A stretch of 64,000 nucleotides of DNA, from NCBI GenBank assembly GCA_002280565.1, contig NCEF01000004.1:1-64000 (forward strand), written 5' to 3'. A model generated the notes under the pieces. It saw nothing but the letters and a program-made list of their open reading frames with translations. It ran no database searches and was not told the origin of the DNA. Shown here piece by piece: positions 43,994 through 52,816 of the stretch. Origin of the DNA: Sphingomonas sp. 32-66-10. Its GTDB lineage: Bacteria > Pseudomonadota > Alphaproteobacteria > Sphingomonadales > Sphingomonadaceae. Each line of letters starts with the position of its first letter. The stretch's first letter is position 1. Both the position numbers and the translations under genes were made by a program.

Positions 43994-44161
43994 ACAAACC
44001 TCTTGGTACGGATCTTGGTAGGGATCGGAAAAGTGGCGGTGCCTTACTCTCCCCGCGCACAAAAGGAAAGCATCTCGCACCAACACCAATAACGGACCAC
44101 GCAACCGACGGTTTCGCTTTCCTTGCTTGATGCGCTGCCGCCTTGCCCCCAAATGGGCATC

Positions 44162-44734
44162 ATGCTGATCGAAACCGAACTGACGCCCAACCCGGCGACA
44201 CTCAAATTCCTGCCCGGCCGCACCGTGATGGATAGCGGCACGCGCGATTTCGCCACCCCCGAAGAAGCAGAGGCGTCGCCGCTTGCCGACGCCTTGTTCC
44301 GGCTGGGCGACGTGACCGGCGTATTCTTTGGGCGTGACTTCATCTCGGTGACCGCCGCGCCGGGCGTCGACTGGTCGGGGCTGAAGCCCGATGTGCTCGG
44401 CATCCTGCTCGACCATTTCAGCGCCGACATGCCGCTGTTCCGCCAGGGCAGCGCGGGGTTCAGTGTGCCGCCGCCCGAGTCTGACTTCACCGACGACCCC
44501 GAAGACGCCGACATCGTCGCGCAGATCAAGGACCTCATTGAAACGCGCGTGCGCCCGGCCGTCGCCAATGATGGCGGCGACATCGTCTATCGCGGCTTCG
44601 ACAAGGGCAAGGTGTTCCTGCAGATGCAGGGCGCGTGCGCCGGCTGCCCGTCCTCGACCGCAACGCTCAAGAACGGGATCGAACAGTTGCTCAAATATTA
44701 TGTCCCCGAAGTCACCGAAGTGCGGGCCGTCTGA
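44162..44734 (+). CDS. NifU-like iron-sulfur scaffold/carrier (NfuA type)
   Basis: A 190-residue protein. Residues about 1-85 are the Nfu N-terminal domain ([17 protein letters not shown]) and the C-terminal half is the NifU domain with the cluster-binding CxxC in GACAGCPSS. It carries [4Fe-4S] clusters to target proteins. ATG 44162 fits the family; ATG 44153 three codons earlier is possible. It is the first gene of a plus-strand operon and its stop overlaps the start of the nitroreductase gene. Confidence 0.93.
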   Translation: MLIETELTPNPATLKFLPGRTVMDSGTRDFATPEEAEASPLADALFRLGDVTGVFFGRDFISVTAAPGVDWSGLKPDVLGILLDHFSADMPLFRQGSAGFSVPPPESDFTDDPEDADIVAQIKDLIETRVRPAVANDGGDIVYRGFDKGKVFLQMQGACAGCPSSTATLKNGIEQLLKYYVPEVTEVRAV

Positions 44735-45327
44735 TGGGTATTCCACTTGACGACGCCGCGCTCGACACGCTGTTCCGCACCGCGCGCACCTATAATGGCT
44801 ATCTGCCCGGCGAGGTGACACCGGCGGATATCGAGGCGATCTACGATCTGCTGAAAATGGGGCCGACCTCGGCCAACCAGCAACCGGCGCGCTTCCATTG
44901 GTGCCTGTCGCAGGAGGCCAAGGACACGCTCGCCGATTGCGCGACGGGCACCAATCCCGACAAGATCCGCGCGGCTCCGGCAGCGGTGGTGATCGGCATG
45001 GACCTCGATTTCCACGAAGAACTGCCCTGGCTGTTCCCGCATACCGACGCCAAGAGCTGGTTCGAGGGCCCGCAGGAAAAGCGGCGCGACAGCGCGTTCC
45101 GCAACGGCACCTTGCAGGGCGGCTATTTCATCATGGCGGCGCGCGCGCTGGGCTGGGACACCGGGCCGATGTCGGGGTTCGACGCAGCCAAGGTTGAGGC
45201 CGCATTCTTCGCCGACCAACCCTCGGTGCGGGTCAACTTCATCTCCACCCTTGGCAAGGGCGACCCCGCCACCATCTTCGGCCGCTCGCCGCGTCCGGAT
45301 TTCGGGAAGTTCAACAAGATTGGCTAG
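44734..45327 (+). CDS. Malonic semialdehyde reductase RutE-like nitroreductase
   Basis: A 197-residue flavin-dependent nitroreductase fold protein. [42 protein letters not shown] in two parts and the final [11 protein letters not shown] match the RutE/HadB group, which reduces malonic semialdehyde or similar compounds. The start codon overlaps the nfu-like stop, and its stop overlaps the TTG start of tsaB. It has the same position in other sphingomonad genomes, to the best of my knowledge, outside any pyrimidine operon, so its real substrate is uncertain. Confidence 0.88.
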   Translation: MGIPLDDAALDTLFRTARTYNGYLPGEVTPADIEAIYDLLKMGPTSANQQPARFHWCLSQEAKDTLADCATGTNPDKIRAAPAAVVIGMDLDFHEELPWLFPHTDAKSWFEGPQEKRRDSAFRNGTLQGGYFIMAARALGWDTGPMSGFDAAKVEAAFFADQPSVRVNFISTLGKGDPATIFGRSPRPDFGKFNKIG

Positions 45328-45940
45328 AACGCTCGTCATCGAAACTGCCACCGCCGCCTGCTCGGTCGCATTGATCGAGGGCGGCGCGCTGATCGCCGAA
45401 GAACATGCCGAGGTCGGGCGCGGCCATGCCGAGAGGCTGGTGCCGATGATCGCCGACCTGCCCGATGGCGGGCGCGCCGAGACGATCCTTGTCGATTGCG
45501 GCCCGGGCAGCTTCACGGGCATCCGCGTCGGTATCGCGGCGGCGCGCGGACTGGCGTTTGGCTGGACCGTACCGGTCCATGGCTTCTCATCCCTGGCTGT
45601 GGTGGCTGCAGGAGCCTTTGCGCGCAATCCGGGTATCGATGCACTGGCCGTGGTGCTTGAGGGCGGGCATGGTGAAGTCTTCATGGCCGCCGTCGACCGC
45701 CAACTCGCGCAGATCGCACCCTTTGCGTCGCTGAAACCCGACGCCGCGCTGGCGCAGCTTGGCGACCGCGTCGCGATTGGCAATGGCGTGCGTCACCTGG
45801 CCGCGCTGCGCGACGATCTCGACCTGCGCGAGGCGCTGCCGCGCGCGGCGGATGCGCGCTTGCTTCCTGCCGTGCTCACCACATTGCCGCCGCGTCCGAT
45901 CTATGGCCGCGCGCCGGACGCCAAGCCCAAGGCAGCATGA
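45320..45940 (+). CDS. tsaB: tRNA threonylcarbamoyladenosine factor TsaB
   Basis: A 206-residue ASKHA-fold protein (LVIETATAACSVALIEGG, VDCGPGSFTGIRVG, AARGLAFG). TsaB works with TsaD and TsaE in t6A37 modification of ANN-decoding tRNAs. The frame has no early ATG; TTG at 45320, overlapping the end of the nitroreductase gene, gives the expected N-terminus. Its stop overlaps rimI by four bases. Confidence 0.94.
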   Translation: MARTLVIETATAACSVALIEGGALIAEEHAEVGRGHAERLVPMIADLPDGGRAETILVDCGPGSFTGIRVGIAAARGLAFGWTVPVHGFSSLAVVAAGAFARNPGIDALAVVLEGGHGEVFMAAVDRQLAQIAPFASLKPDAALAQLGDRVAIGNGVRHLAALRDDLDLREALPRAADARLLPAVLTTLPPRPIYGRAPDAKPKAA

Positions 45941-46413
45941 GCACCGCGCCCTGGCCGATCGAGATCGTGCACGGCCAGCCAGCCGATCTGCGTGCCGTGA
46001 ATGCGATCATTTCCGAAGCGTTCGACCCCCGCTTTGGTGAGGGCTGGACCCCCAGCCAGTGCATGGGGATGCTGGCGCTGCCGGGCGTGTGGTTCACGCT
46101 GGCGTGCATCGACGGGCGGCCGGTCGGCTTCGCGCTCGCGCGGACGATCCTGAACGAGGCTGAGTTGCTGCTGCTCGCCACCCTGCCGTCGATGCGACGG
46201 CGGGGCATTGGCGGCGCACTGTTGCGCGCCGTGATGGCCGATGCGCGCGATCGCGGTGCCGATCTGCTGCATCTTGAAGTACGCGCGAACAATGATGCGG
46301 TCCAGCTCTATCGCGGCGCGGGCTTTACCAAGATTGGTGAACGTCGCGACTACTATCGCGGAAATGACGGCAAGGTGTTCGACGCGCACACATTTTCCAG
46401 ATCGCTCGACTGA
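45937..46413 (+). CDS. rimI: Ribosomal protein S18 alanine N-acetyltransferase (RimI type)
   Basis: A 158-residue GNAT acetyltransferase. The acetyl-CoA loop is RRRGIGGALL, with LHLEVRANNDAVQLYRGAGF as the downstream family signature, and it ends with a Y-rich basic segment. It overlaps tsaB, the usual gene pairing. It acetylates the N-terminus of ribosomal protein S18 in E. coli; that role is assumed here from family and position. Confidence 0.92.
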   Translation: MSTAPWPIEIVHGQPADLRAVNAIISEAFDPRFGEGWTPSQCMGMLALPGVWFTLACIDGRPVGFALARTILNEAELLLLATLPSMRRRGIGGALLRAVMADARDRGADLLHLEVRANNDAVQLYRGAGFTKIGERRDYYRGNDGKVFDAHTFSRSLD

Positions 46414-46522
46414 TCATAGCAAAAATCGGACGGAATGACTTGCAAAGCGCGATGCGTGGCGTGATAGCGCCTGCGGCGGCCCGTATATCTTATCGCCGCC
46501 GCGTTTATGTGAAAGGACGAAA

Positions 46523-46939
46523 ATGGACACGCAGAATGACCTGCAGGAAACGCTGATCACGCTCACTGCGGATATTGTTGCTGCGCATGTGAGCAACAAT
46601 AGCGTGGCGGTGTCTGATCTTCCGTTGCTCATTGCTAACGTTCATGGCGCGCTTACCAATCTGGGTAGTGCAAAGCCGGAACCCGAAGTGAAGAAGCAGG
46701 AACCGGCAGTGTCGATCCGCTCTTCGATCAAGCCGGACTATATCGTCTGCCTTGAAGACGGTAAGAAGCTCAAGATGCTCAAGCGTCATCTGATGACCCA
46801 TTATCAGATGACCCCGGAAGATTATCGCGCCAAGTGGAACCTGCCGGCCGATTATCCGATGGTCGCCCCCAACTATGCCGAACAGCGCCGCACGCTGGCC
46901 AAGAAGATCGGCCTGGGGACCAAGCGCCGCAAGCGCTGA
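46523..46939 (+). CDS. mucR: MucR/Ros-family zinc-finger transcriptional regulator
   Basis: A 138-residue regulator. The Cys/His zinc finger is in VCLEDGKKLKMLKRHLMTHY, followed by MTPEDYRAKWNLPADYPMVAPNYA and a basic tail GLGTKRRKR. MucR proteins bind AT-rich DNA and control exopolysaccharide, motility and cell-cycle genes in alphaproteobacteria. ATG 46523 has an AAAGGACG ribosome site. Upstream (46414-46522) is its own promoter region. A hairpin-rich spacer follows it. Confidence 0.93.
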   Translation: MDTQNDLQETLITLTADIVAAHVSNNSVAVSDLPLLIANVHGALTNLGSAKPEPEVKKQEPAVSIRSSIKPDYIVCLEDGKKLKMLKRHLMTHYQMTPEDYRAKWNLPADYPMVAPNYAEQRRTLAKKIGLGTKRRKR

Positions 46940-46984
46940 GCATGGTTGCCGGATGCGCTGCCGCGCGTCCGGTCGACGGCGCCA

Positions 46985-47045
46985 GCCTGCGCCCCCACCG
47001 GCCACCCATGCAGACGACTGTCATCGGGTGGCCGGGGGTGGTGCG
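46985..47045. repeat. GC-rich hairpin between mucR and fur
   Basis: CCGGCCACCC (46998-47007) and GGGTGGCCGG (47026-47035) form a 10-base stem over an 18-base loop, extended imperfectly by CCCCCA and GGGTGG outside. The sequence resembles the inner arms of the large palindrome at 59149-59232. It may act as a terminator for mucR or belong to the same repeat family. Confidence 0.5.
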
Positions 47046-47179
47046 GCGGAGCGTGTCGAGGCTTCCGCGATGCGCGGCATCGACGGACAGGCGGCGCAGA
47101 GTGGTGCCGCACGCGTGTCGGGTGCATCAAATTCCCGCCATCCCTTTTCCCGCGCTGCGGTTGACGCTACATCATCGCC

Positions 47180-47602
47180 ATGAACCGCAAGATCGACCTT
47201 GAAGCGCTGTGTCATGAAAAGGGCCTGCGCATTACCGAACAGCGCAAGGTGATCGCGCGCGTCCTGTCCGAAGCGGACGACCATCCCGATGTCGAAAAGG
47301 TCTATGCCCGCGCATCGGCGATCGACCCGGGCATCTCGATCGCGACCGTCTATCGCACGGTCCGCCTGTTCGAAGAGGCGGGCATCCTCGACCGCCATGA
47401 TTTCGGCGATGGCCGCGCCCGCTACGAACCCTCGCCCGAGGCGCATCACGACCATCTGATCGACGTCGAGACCGGCAAGGTGATCGAGTTTGTCGATCCC
47501 GAGCTGGAACTGCTGCAGAAGCAGATCGCCGAACGGCTGGGCTTCCGCCTGGTCGATCACCGCATGGAGCTGTACGGCGTCGCGCTTGAGCGCAAGCCCT
47601 GA
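47180..47602 (+). CDS. fur: Ferric uptake regulator Fur family
   Basis: A 140-residue metal-dependent repressor. The winged helix occupies the N-terminal 80 residues (ITEQRKVIARVLSEADDHPD, ISIATVYRTVRLFEEAG) and the metal region includes HHDHLIDVETGKVIEF. The CxxC zinc site of E. coli Fur is replaced by DVET, as is typical for alphaproteobacterial Fur proteins. It should repress iron uptake genes or a related regulon. It lies 240 bases after mucR with its own upstream region. Confidence 0.93.
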   Translation: MNRKIDLEALCHEKGLRITEQRKVIARVLSEADDHPDVEKVYARASAIDPGISIATVYRTVRLFEEAGILDRHDFGDGRARYEPSPEAHHDHLIDVETGKVIEFVDPELELLQKQIAERLGFRLVDHRMELYGVALERKP

Positions 47603-47606
47603 GGCG

Positions 47607-48473
47607 ATGCGCGACGGCGTCGATCCGCGGCGCCACGACGCCGCCCTTGGGCTGCCCACCCGGCTGACCGCTGCAGAGAGCTTTCGCTTCTGGCGGCGCG
47701 TCGGACTGTTGCTGCTCGCGGTGCTGACGCATGTGCCGATGCACTATGCGTGGCGGCTGTTGCGCATCTCCTCGCCCTGGCCGCGCTGGTTCCTGTGGCG
47801 CGCGGGACGTATTGCCGGCGCACGCATCGAGGTGGTTGGCACGCCGTTGCGGCGCGACGTATTCTATATATCCAACCATTTGTCGTGGATCGACATTCTC
47901 GCCCTGGGCGGGTCGAGCGGGACCGCGTTCGTCGCCAAGGCCGAGATCGGCGCGTCGCCGGTGGTGGGCTGGCTCGCCGGTCTCAACCGCACCGTCTATG
48001 TGAAGCGCGAGAATCGCATGGGCGTGGCCGAGCAGATCAACGCGCTGCGCGACGCGCTCACCGAAAACTGGGCGATCACGGTGTTCCCGGAGGGGACCAC
48101 CACCGACGGCAAGTCGCTGCTGCCCTTCAAGACCCCGATGCTACGCGTGCTCGAACCCCCGCCACCCGGCGTGATGGTTCAGCCGGTGCTGCTCGATTAT
48201 GGCGCAGTCGGCGAAGAGATTGGCTGGGTCGGCGAAGAGGGCGGGATCAACAATGCCCGCCGCATCCTCTCGCGCAAGGGCAGCTTCCCGCTGCGCATCC
48301 ATTATCTCGACCCGTTCGACCCGCATGACTTTCCCGGGCGCAAGGCGATCGCGGCGGAGAGCCGACGACGGATCGAGGACGCACTGGTCACGGCGCTGGG
48401 CGGGCCGTTGCGGCCGTTCGCCTGGACGGTCGCGCCGGTGAATTACACCGGGCCTGGCGAGAGCGGCGCCTAG
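47607..48473 (+). CDS. Lysophospholipid acyltransferase (PlsC-like)
   Basis: A 288-residue 1-acyl-sn-glycerol-3-phosphate acyltransferase family protein. The catalytic HX4D is NHLSWID, the substrate motif is FPEGTTTDG, and a hydrophobic segment LLLLAVLTHVPMHYAW anchors it in the inner membrane. It transfers acyl chains in phospholipid synthesis or remodelling. ATG 47607 is four bases after the fur stop, so the two may be cotranscribed. It converges on the L,D-transpeptidase gene. Confidence 0.9.
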   Translation: MRDGVDPRRHDAALGLPTRLTAAESFRFWRRVGLLLLAVLTHVPMHYAWRLLRISSPWPRWFLWRAGRIAGARIEVVGTPLRRDVFYISNHLSWIDILALGGSSGTAFVAKAEIGASPVVGWLAGLNRTVYVKRENRMGVAEQINALRDALTENWAITVFPEGTTTDGKSLLPFKTPMLRVLEPPPPGVMVQPVLLDYGAVGEEIGWVGEEGGINNARRILSRKGSFPLRIHYLDPFDPHDFPGRKAIAAESRRRIEDALVTALGGPLRPFAWTVAPVNYTGPGESGA

Positions 48474-48480
48474 CTGCCCT

Positions 48481-49245
48481 TTACCGCCGGCGGCGCCCGG
48501 TTTTCTGCACCACCGGCTCCATCGGCGCGAAGACCACGCCTTCGGGCGAAACCGACTGCGCGCCGGTCGATGCCGGGATGATCACGTCGTTACTCGACGT
48601 CACGACATCGTAGTCGCCCGTGCGGAACGCGGCGAGATCGGCGCGCAGGAAGGGCGGATCGGCACGCTTTGCCACCTGCTGCGCCGGCAGGCGCGGGGCA
48701 CCGCGGCGCACGCGCGGATCGACGATCTCATAATCCACCACCGACACGGCGGTGCCGAGCGCGGTCACCTCGAACAGCCGCCGCGCAAATTCGCGCGGAA
48801 AGCGGATACAGCCATGCGAGGCAGGATAGCCGGGCAGCTGCCCTGCGTGGAGCGCGATGCCCGTCCAGGTCAGCCGTTGCATGAACGGCATCGGCGCGTT
48901 GCTGTAGATATTGGAGCGGTGATGCACCCGTTTCTGCAGGATCGTGAACTCACCCACCGGCGTCGCCTTGCCCGGCTTTCCGGTCGATACGGTCGAGGCC
49001 GCGATCAACACCCCGTCGCGATAGACATAGGCGACCTGGCCCGGGATGCTGATCAACAGCGTGACTCCGGACGCTCCGCCGGTCGGCTGAAAGGCGGCAT
49101 CCTCGATCCACGTCCATTGGCCGTTGCGCAGCAGAATCTCGTCCGCGCCGCTGGGCATCACCTGCTGGGCCGCCGCCGGAAGCGCGACGCACAGCGCCAG
49201 CCCGATCGAAACCGCCCGCATTGTCCGCGCCACCGCAGACGCCAT
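48481..49245 (-). CDS. L,D-transpeptidase (YkuD)
   Basis: A 254-residue exported protein with a signal peptide (MRAVSIGLALCVALPAAAQ). The catalytic domain has HAGQLPGYPASHGCIRFP, where the histidine and the cysteine are the active-site residues. It makes 3-3 cross-links or attaches proteins to peptidoglycan in the periplasm. An earlier ATG is used here; the eighth-residue ATG (MRTMRA-type start) may be the true one. It is convergent with the acyltransferase gene and divergent from the second transpeptidase-like gene. Confidence 0.9.
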   Translation of the reverse strand: MASAVARTMRAVSIGLALCVALPAAAQQVMPSGADEILLRNGQWTWIEDAAFQPTGGASGVTLLISIPGQVAYVYRDGVLIAASTVSTGKPGKATPVGEFTILQKRVHHRSNIYSNAPMPFMQRLTWTGIALHAGQLPGYPASHGCIRFPREFARRLFEVTALGTAVSVVDYEIVDPRVRRGAPRLPAQQVAKRADPPFLRADLAAFRTGDYDVVTSSNDVIIPASTGAQSVSPEGVVFAPMEPVVQKTGRRRR

Positions 49246-49502
49246 CCCTTCACTCCATCGTTACGCGGGCGACTGCACCCACTATCTATGGTTAACGCTG
49301 GCAGGACAAGGTGGTGCCGCACAGTTTCGGCATGTGCAGCGGAAAGGCGGGCCCGTTGCCCGATTCGGGACAAGTCTCGACAAGTCGCACCAAGTCTGCG
49401 GCGAACCGACGCCAGGCTGCCGACTCCCTTAGGACGAATCGCTTCCGACCTGCGCTATAGTGTTCCCTCGAACAGCGAAGTTTGTGGGGGCACAGAGGAC
49501 GC

Positions 49503-50210
49503 ATGGACCAGATCACCGATACCGTGGCTTCGCGCCGCGCTTTCCTGAAATCCGCCGGCATGATCGCCGGCACGGGTCTGCTCGCCGGCTGTGCCGCGCG
49601 CAGCGTGACGACCGCGGCGCTGCCCGCCGCCCCGGTTCCCGTCCCGCCGCCGGTCGCTGTTCCGGTGCCGGCGGCTCCGCGGTCTGCCAGCGCCCCACGC
49701 GGTATCCGCCCCGAATTGTTCCAACGCGCCGCCGCCGCGCTCCAGCTGCATTCCAGCCGCATCCGCCAGCAGGATCGGATCGCGATCGCCGATTTCTCCC
49801 TGCCCAGCTCGCGCCTGCGCTTCCATTTCGTCGACATGATCAACGGTGCGACCCGGTCGATGCTGGTCAGCCACGGCATCGGGTCCGACCCCGAACATAC
49901 CGGCATGCTCCAACGCTTCTCGAACGAGGTGAATTCGGAAGCGACCTGCGAGGGCGCGTTCCTCGCCGCCAACTATTATGTCGGCAAGCATCAGCTGTCG
50001 CAGCGGCTGATCGGCCTCGATCCGACCAATTACAACGCACTCGACCGCGCCATTGTGGTCCATGCCGCCTGGTATTCGAACCCCGACATGATCGCCAAGC
50101 ATGGCAAGCTCGGCCGCAGCCAGGGCTGTTTCGCCGTGGGCGAGCGCGATCTCGACACGTTGTTCGCGCTGCTCGGCGAAGGTCGGATGATCTACGCGAC
50201 CAAGGTCTAG
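49503..50210 (+). CDS. Murein L,D-transpeptidase-like exported protein (YkuD_2 type)
   Basis: A 235-residue protein. The N-terminus has a twin-arginine signal (SRRAFLKSAG) followed by LLAGC, so it may be a Tat-exported lipoprotein. A proline-rich linker precedes a domain with MLVSHGIGS and GRSQGCFAVGE, the histidine and cysteine of the YkuD_2 fold. The exact reaction is less certain than for the classical YkuD enzyme next door. ATG 49503 follows AGAGGACGC; a longer frame seven codons upstream is less likely. Confidence 0.85.
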   Translation: MDQITDTVASRRAFLKSAGMIAGTGLLAGCAARSVTTAALPAAPVPVPPPVAVPVPAAPRSASAPRGIRPELFQRAAAALQLHSSRIRQQDRIAIADFSLPSSRLRFHFVDMINGATRSMLVSHGIGSDPEHTGMLQRFSNEVNSEATCEGAFLAANYYVGKHQLSQRLIGLDPTNYNALDRAIVVHAAWYSNPDMIAKHGKLGRSQGCFAVGERDLDTLFALLGEGRMIYATKV

Positions 50211-50261
50211 GAGCAAGCTGCGCACTCGGCGCGTTGATCCCTCCAATATCGGGAGGATCGT

Positions 50262-50768
50262 ATGACCGAAACGCTGTACCCGGCGCTGCCCGACGACATC
50301 GACCGCGCCGCGCGCGACGTGTTGCAGGCCTCCTGCGACGCAAAGCTCAGTCTCGCCACCGCCGAAAGCTGCACTGGCGGGATGCTTGCCTCGCTGCTGA
50401 CCGATGTCGAGGGCGTCAGCTCCGCCTTCGAACGCGGATTCATCGTCTATTCCAAAGACGCTAAATGCGAGCTGCTGCACATCGCGCGCGATACGGTCGA
50501 GCGCTGCAATGCGGTGAGCCGCGAGGTCGCAGTGGCGATGGCAGAGGGCGCGCTCGCGGCGAGCCACGCCGATATCGCGCTCGCCATTACCGGCTTTGCC
50601 GGACCCGGTGGGCCGGATGACGAACCCGGCCTGGTCCATTTCGGCTGCGCGCGCGCCGGGCGCCCGACTGCACATCGCGCCGAACATTTTGGCGATATTG
50701 GTCGCGGACCGACCCGAATTGCCTGTATGCGCGTCGCATTGCAGATGATCGGCGAGGCAATCGACTAG
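50262..50768 (+). CDS. CinA C-terminal family nicotinamide-nucleotide amidohydrolase (PncC-like)
   Basis: A 168-residue CinA-C protein with LATAESCTGGMLASLLTDV, GFIVYSKDAK and ALAITGFAGPGGPDDEPGL. The family includes PncC, which deamidates nicotinamide mononucleotide in NAD recycling. The neighbouring NAD synthetase gene, overlapping it by one base (TAGTG), supports a role in NAD metabolism. Start ATG 50262 has GGGAGGATC upstream. Confidence 0.9.
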   Translation: MTETLYPALPDDIDRAARDVLQASCDAKLSLATAESCTGGMLASLLTDVEGVSSAFERGFIVYSKDAKCELLHIARDTVERCNAVSREVAVAMAEGALAASHADIALAITGFAGPGGPDDEPGLVHFGCARAGRPTAHRAEHFGDIGRGPTRIACMRVALQMIGEAID

Positions 50769-52816
50769 TGGCGAAGCAGCGGTTCAATTCGATCCACGCG
50801 CATGGAATGGTGCGTGTCGGCGCCTGTACACCGAGCGCGAGCGCGGGCGATATCGTCGCGAACACCGCCTCGCACATTGCGCTGGCGAAACAGGGCGATG
50901 CGGCGGGGGCGGACCTGTTGCTGTTCCCCGAACTTGGCATCACTGGCTATGCGATCGACGACCTGCATTTGCAGGATGCGGTGCTGCGCGCGACCCTGCA
51001 GGGTCTGGCCGAACTGATCGCGGCGAGCGCGAAGCTCAAACCCGTGTTGCTGGTCGGCGCGGCGCTGGAGCGCCACGGGCGGCTGTATAATTGCGCGGTG
51101 GTGATCGCGCGTGGGCGCGTGCTGGGCGTCGTGCCCAAAAGCTATTTCCCCAATTACCGCGAATATTATGAGAAGCGCTGGTTCGCGTCCGGCATCGGCC
51201 TGTCCGGAACGATCGAACTGGCCGGACAGACCGCGCCATTCGGCACCGACCTGATCTTTGCCGCCAGCGACCTGCCCGATTTCGTGTTCCATGCCGAAAT
51301 TTGCGAGGATTTCTGGGGGCCGCTCCCGCCCTCAACCTTCGGCGCGATGGCCGGGGCGCTGATCCTGTGCAACCTGTCCGCCAGCAACATCGTCATCGGC
51401 AAGGCGCGCGAGCGGGCGATGCTGTGCGCCGCGCAATCGGCGCGGACTGCCTCGGCCTATCTCTTCTCTGCGTCGGGACCGGGCGAAAGCACCACCGACC
51501 TTGCCTGGGACGGCCAAAGCCTGATCTACGAACTGGGCGAACTGCTCGCAGCGTCGGGCCGCTTTGATCTTGAGGACGAGCTGATCGCCGCCGATATCGA
51601 TGTCGCGCGGCTGCGGCAGGAGCGGATGCGCTTTGGCACGTTCAACGACAATGCCGCCGCCGCCGGCCATCCCGAGCAGCGCTTTCGCCGCATCGCCTTC
51701 GACCATGCGCCGGGCTTCGACGATATCGGCCTGCACCGCGCGATCCGGCGCTTTCCGTTCGTCCCCAACGCGCCGGAAAAGCTCGACGAGGATTGCTACG
51801 AAGCCTTCAACATCCAGGTCGAGGGGCTGCGCAAGCGCATGGTCGCGACCGGGAATGGCAAGATCATCATCGGCATTTCGGGCGGGCTCGATTCGACCCA
51901 TGCGCTGATCGTCGCGGCCAAGGCGATGGACCGGCTGGGGCGGCCGCGCAGCGACATTCTCGGCTTCACCATGCCCGGCTTTGCCACCGGGGAGGGGAGC
52001 AAGGGCAATGCCTGGGCGCTGATGAAGGCTTTGGGAATCACCGCCGAAGAGATCGACATCCGCCCCGCCGCGCGGCAGATGCTGACCGACATGGGCCATC
52101 CGTACGCGGATGGTGAGCCGGTGTACGACATCACCTTCGAGAATGTTCAGGCCGGCCTACGCACCGATTATCTCTTCCGCCTCGCCAATCAGCGCGGCGG
52201 GTTCGTGCTCGGCACCGGCGACCTGTCGGAACTGGCGCTGGGCTGGTGCACCTATGGCGTCGGCGACCATATGTCGCATTATGCGGTCAATGCCGGCGTG
52301 CCCAAGACGCTGATCCAGTTCCTGATCCGCTGGTGCGTCGCGACCAACCAGTTCGATGGCGACACCGATGCGGTGCTCGAGGCAATCCTGTCGCAGGAGA
52401 TTTCGCCAGAGCTGGTCCCGGCCGACGCCAGCGGCGCGATGCAGAGCACCGAGGCGAAGATCGGGCCCTATGCGCTGAACGATTTCTTCGTGCACTATGT
52501 CGTGCGCCACGGGCTTGCGCCGTCGAAGATCGCGTTCCTGGCGTGGCACGCGTGGCGGGATGCCGAAGCGGGCGAGTGGCCGTTGGGCGTACCGCCGCAT
52601 CAGCGGGTCGCCTATGACCACGCCACGATCCGCCACTGGCTGGAGAAATTCCTGATCCGCTTCTTCGCACAGAGCCAGTTCAAGCGCAGCGCGATCCCGA
52701 ACGGCCCAAAGGTATCGGCTGGCGGCGCGCTGTCCCCGCGTGGCGACTGGCGCGCGCCGTCGGATGGAGTGGCCGGGCCGTGGCTCGACGAGCTTGAGGC
52801 GAACGTCCCTAAGTAG
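50768..52816 (+). CDS. nadE: Glutamine-dependent NAD+ synthetase
   Basis: A 682-residue two-domain enzyme. The N-terminal nitrilase-type glutaminase has the Glu-Lys-Cys triad in [27 protein letters not shown] and [10 protein letters not shown]. The C-terminal synthetase has the PP-loop [14 protein letters not shown]. It makes NAD+ from nicotinic acid adenine dinucleotide, ATP and glutamine. It starts with GTG at 50768, overlapping the PncC-like stop. Its last bases overlap the convergent DNA ligase relic by eight bases. Confidence 0.96.
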   Translation: MAKQRFNSIHAHGMVRVGACTPSASAGDIVANTASHIALAKQGDAAGADLLLFPELGITGYAIDDLHLQDAVLRATLQGLAELIAASAKLKPVLLVGAALERHGRLYNCAVVIARGRVLGVVPKSYFPNYREYYEKRWFASGIGLSGTIELAGQTAPFGTDLIFAASDLPDFVFHAEICEDFWGPLPPSTFGAMAGALILCNLSASNIVIGKARERAMLCAAQSARTASAYLFSASGPGESTTDLAWDGQSLIYELGELLAASGRFDLEDELIAADIDVARLRQERMRFGTFNDNAAAAGHPEQRFRRIAFDHAPGFDDIGLHRAIRRFPFVPNAPEKLDEDCYEAFNIQVEGLRKRMVATGNGKIIIGISGGLDSTHALIVAAKAMDRLGRPRSDILGFTMPGFATGEGSKGNAWALMKALGITAEEIDIRPAARQMLTDMGHPYADGEPVYDITFENVQAGLRTDYLFRLANQRGGFVLGTGDLSELALGWCTYGVGDHMSHYAVNAGVPKTLIQFLIRWCVATNQFDGDTDAVLEAILSQEISPELVPADASGAMQSTEAKIGPYALNDFFVHYVVRHGLAPSKIAFLAWHAWRDAEAGEWPLGVPPHQRVAYDHATIRHWLEKFLIRFFAQSQFKRSAIPNGPKVSAGGALSPRGDWRAPSDGVAGPWLDELEANVPK

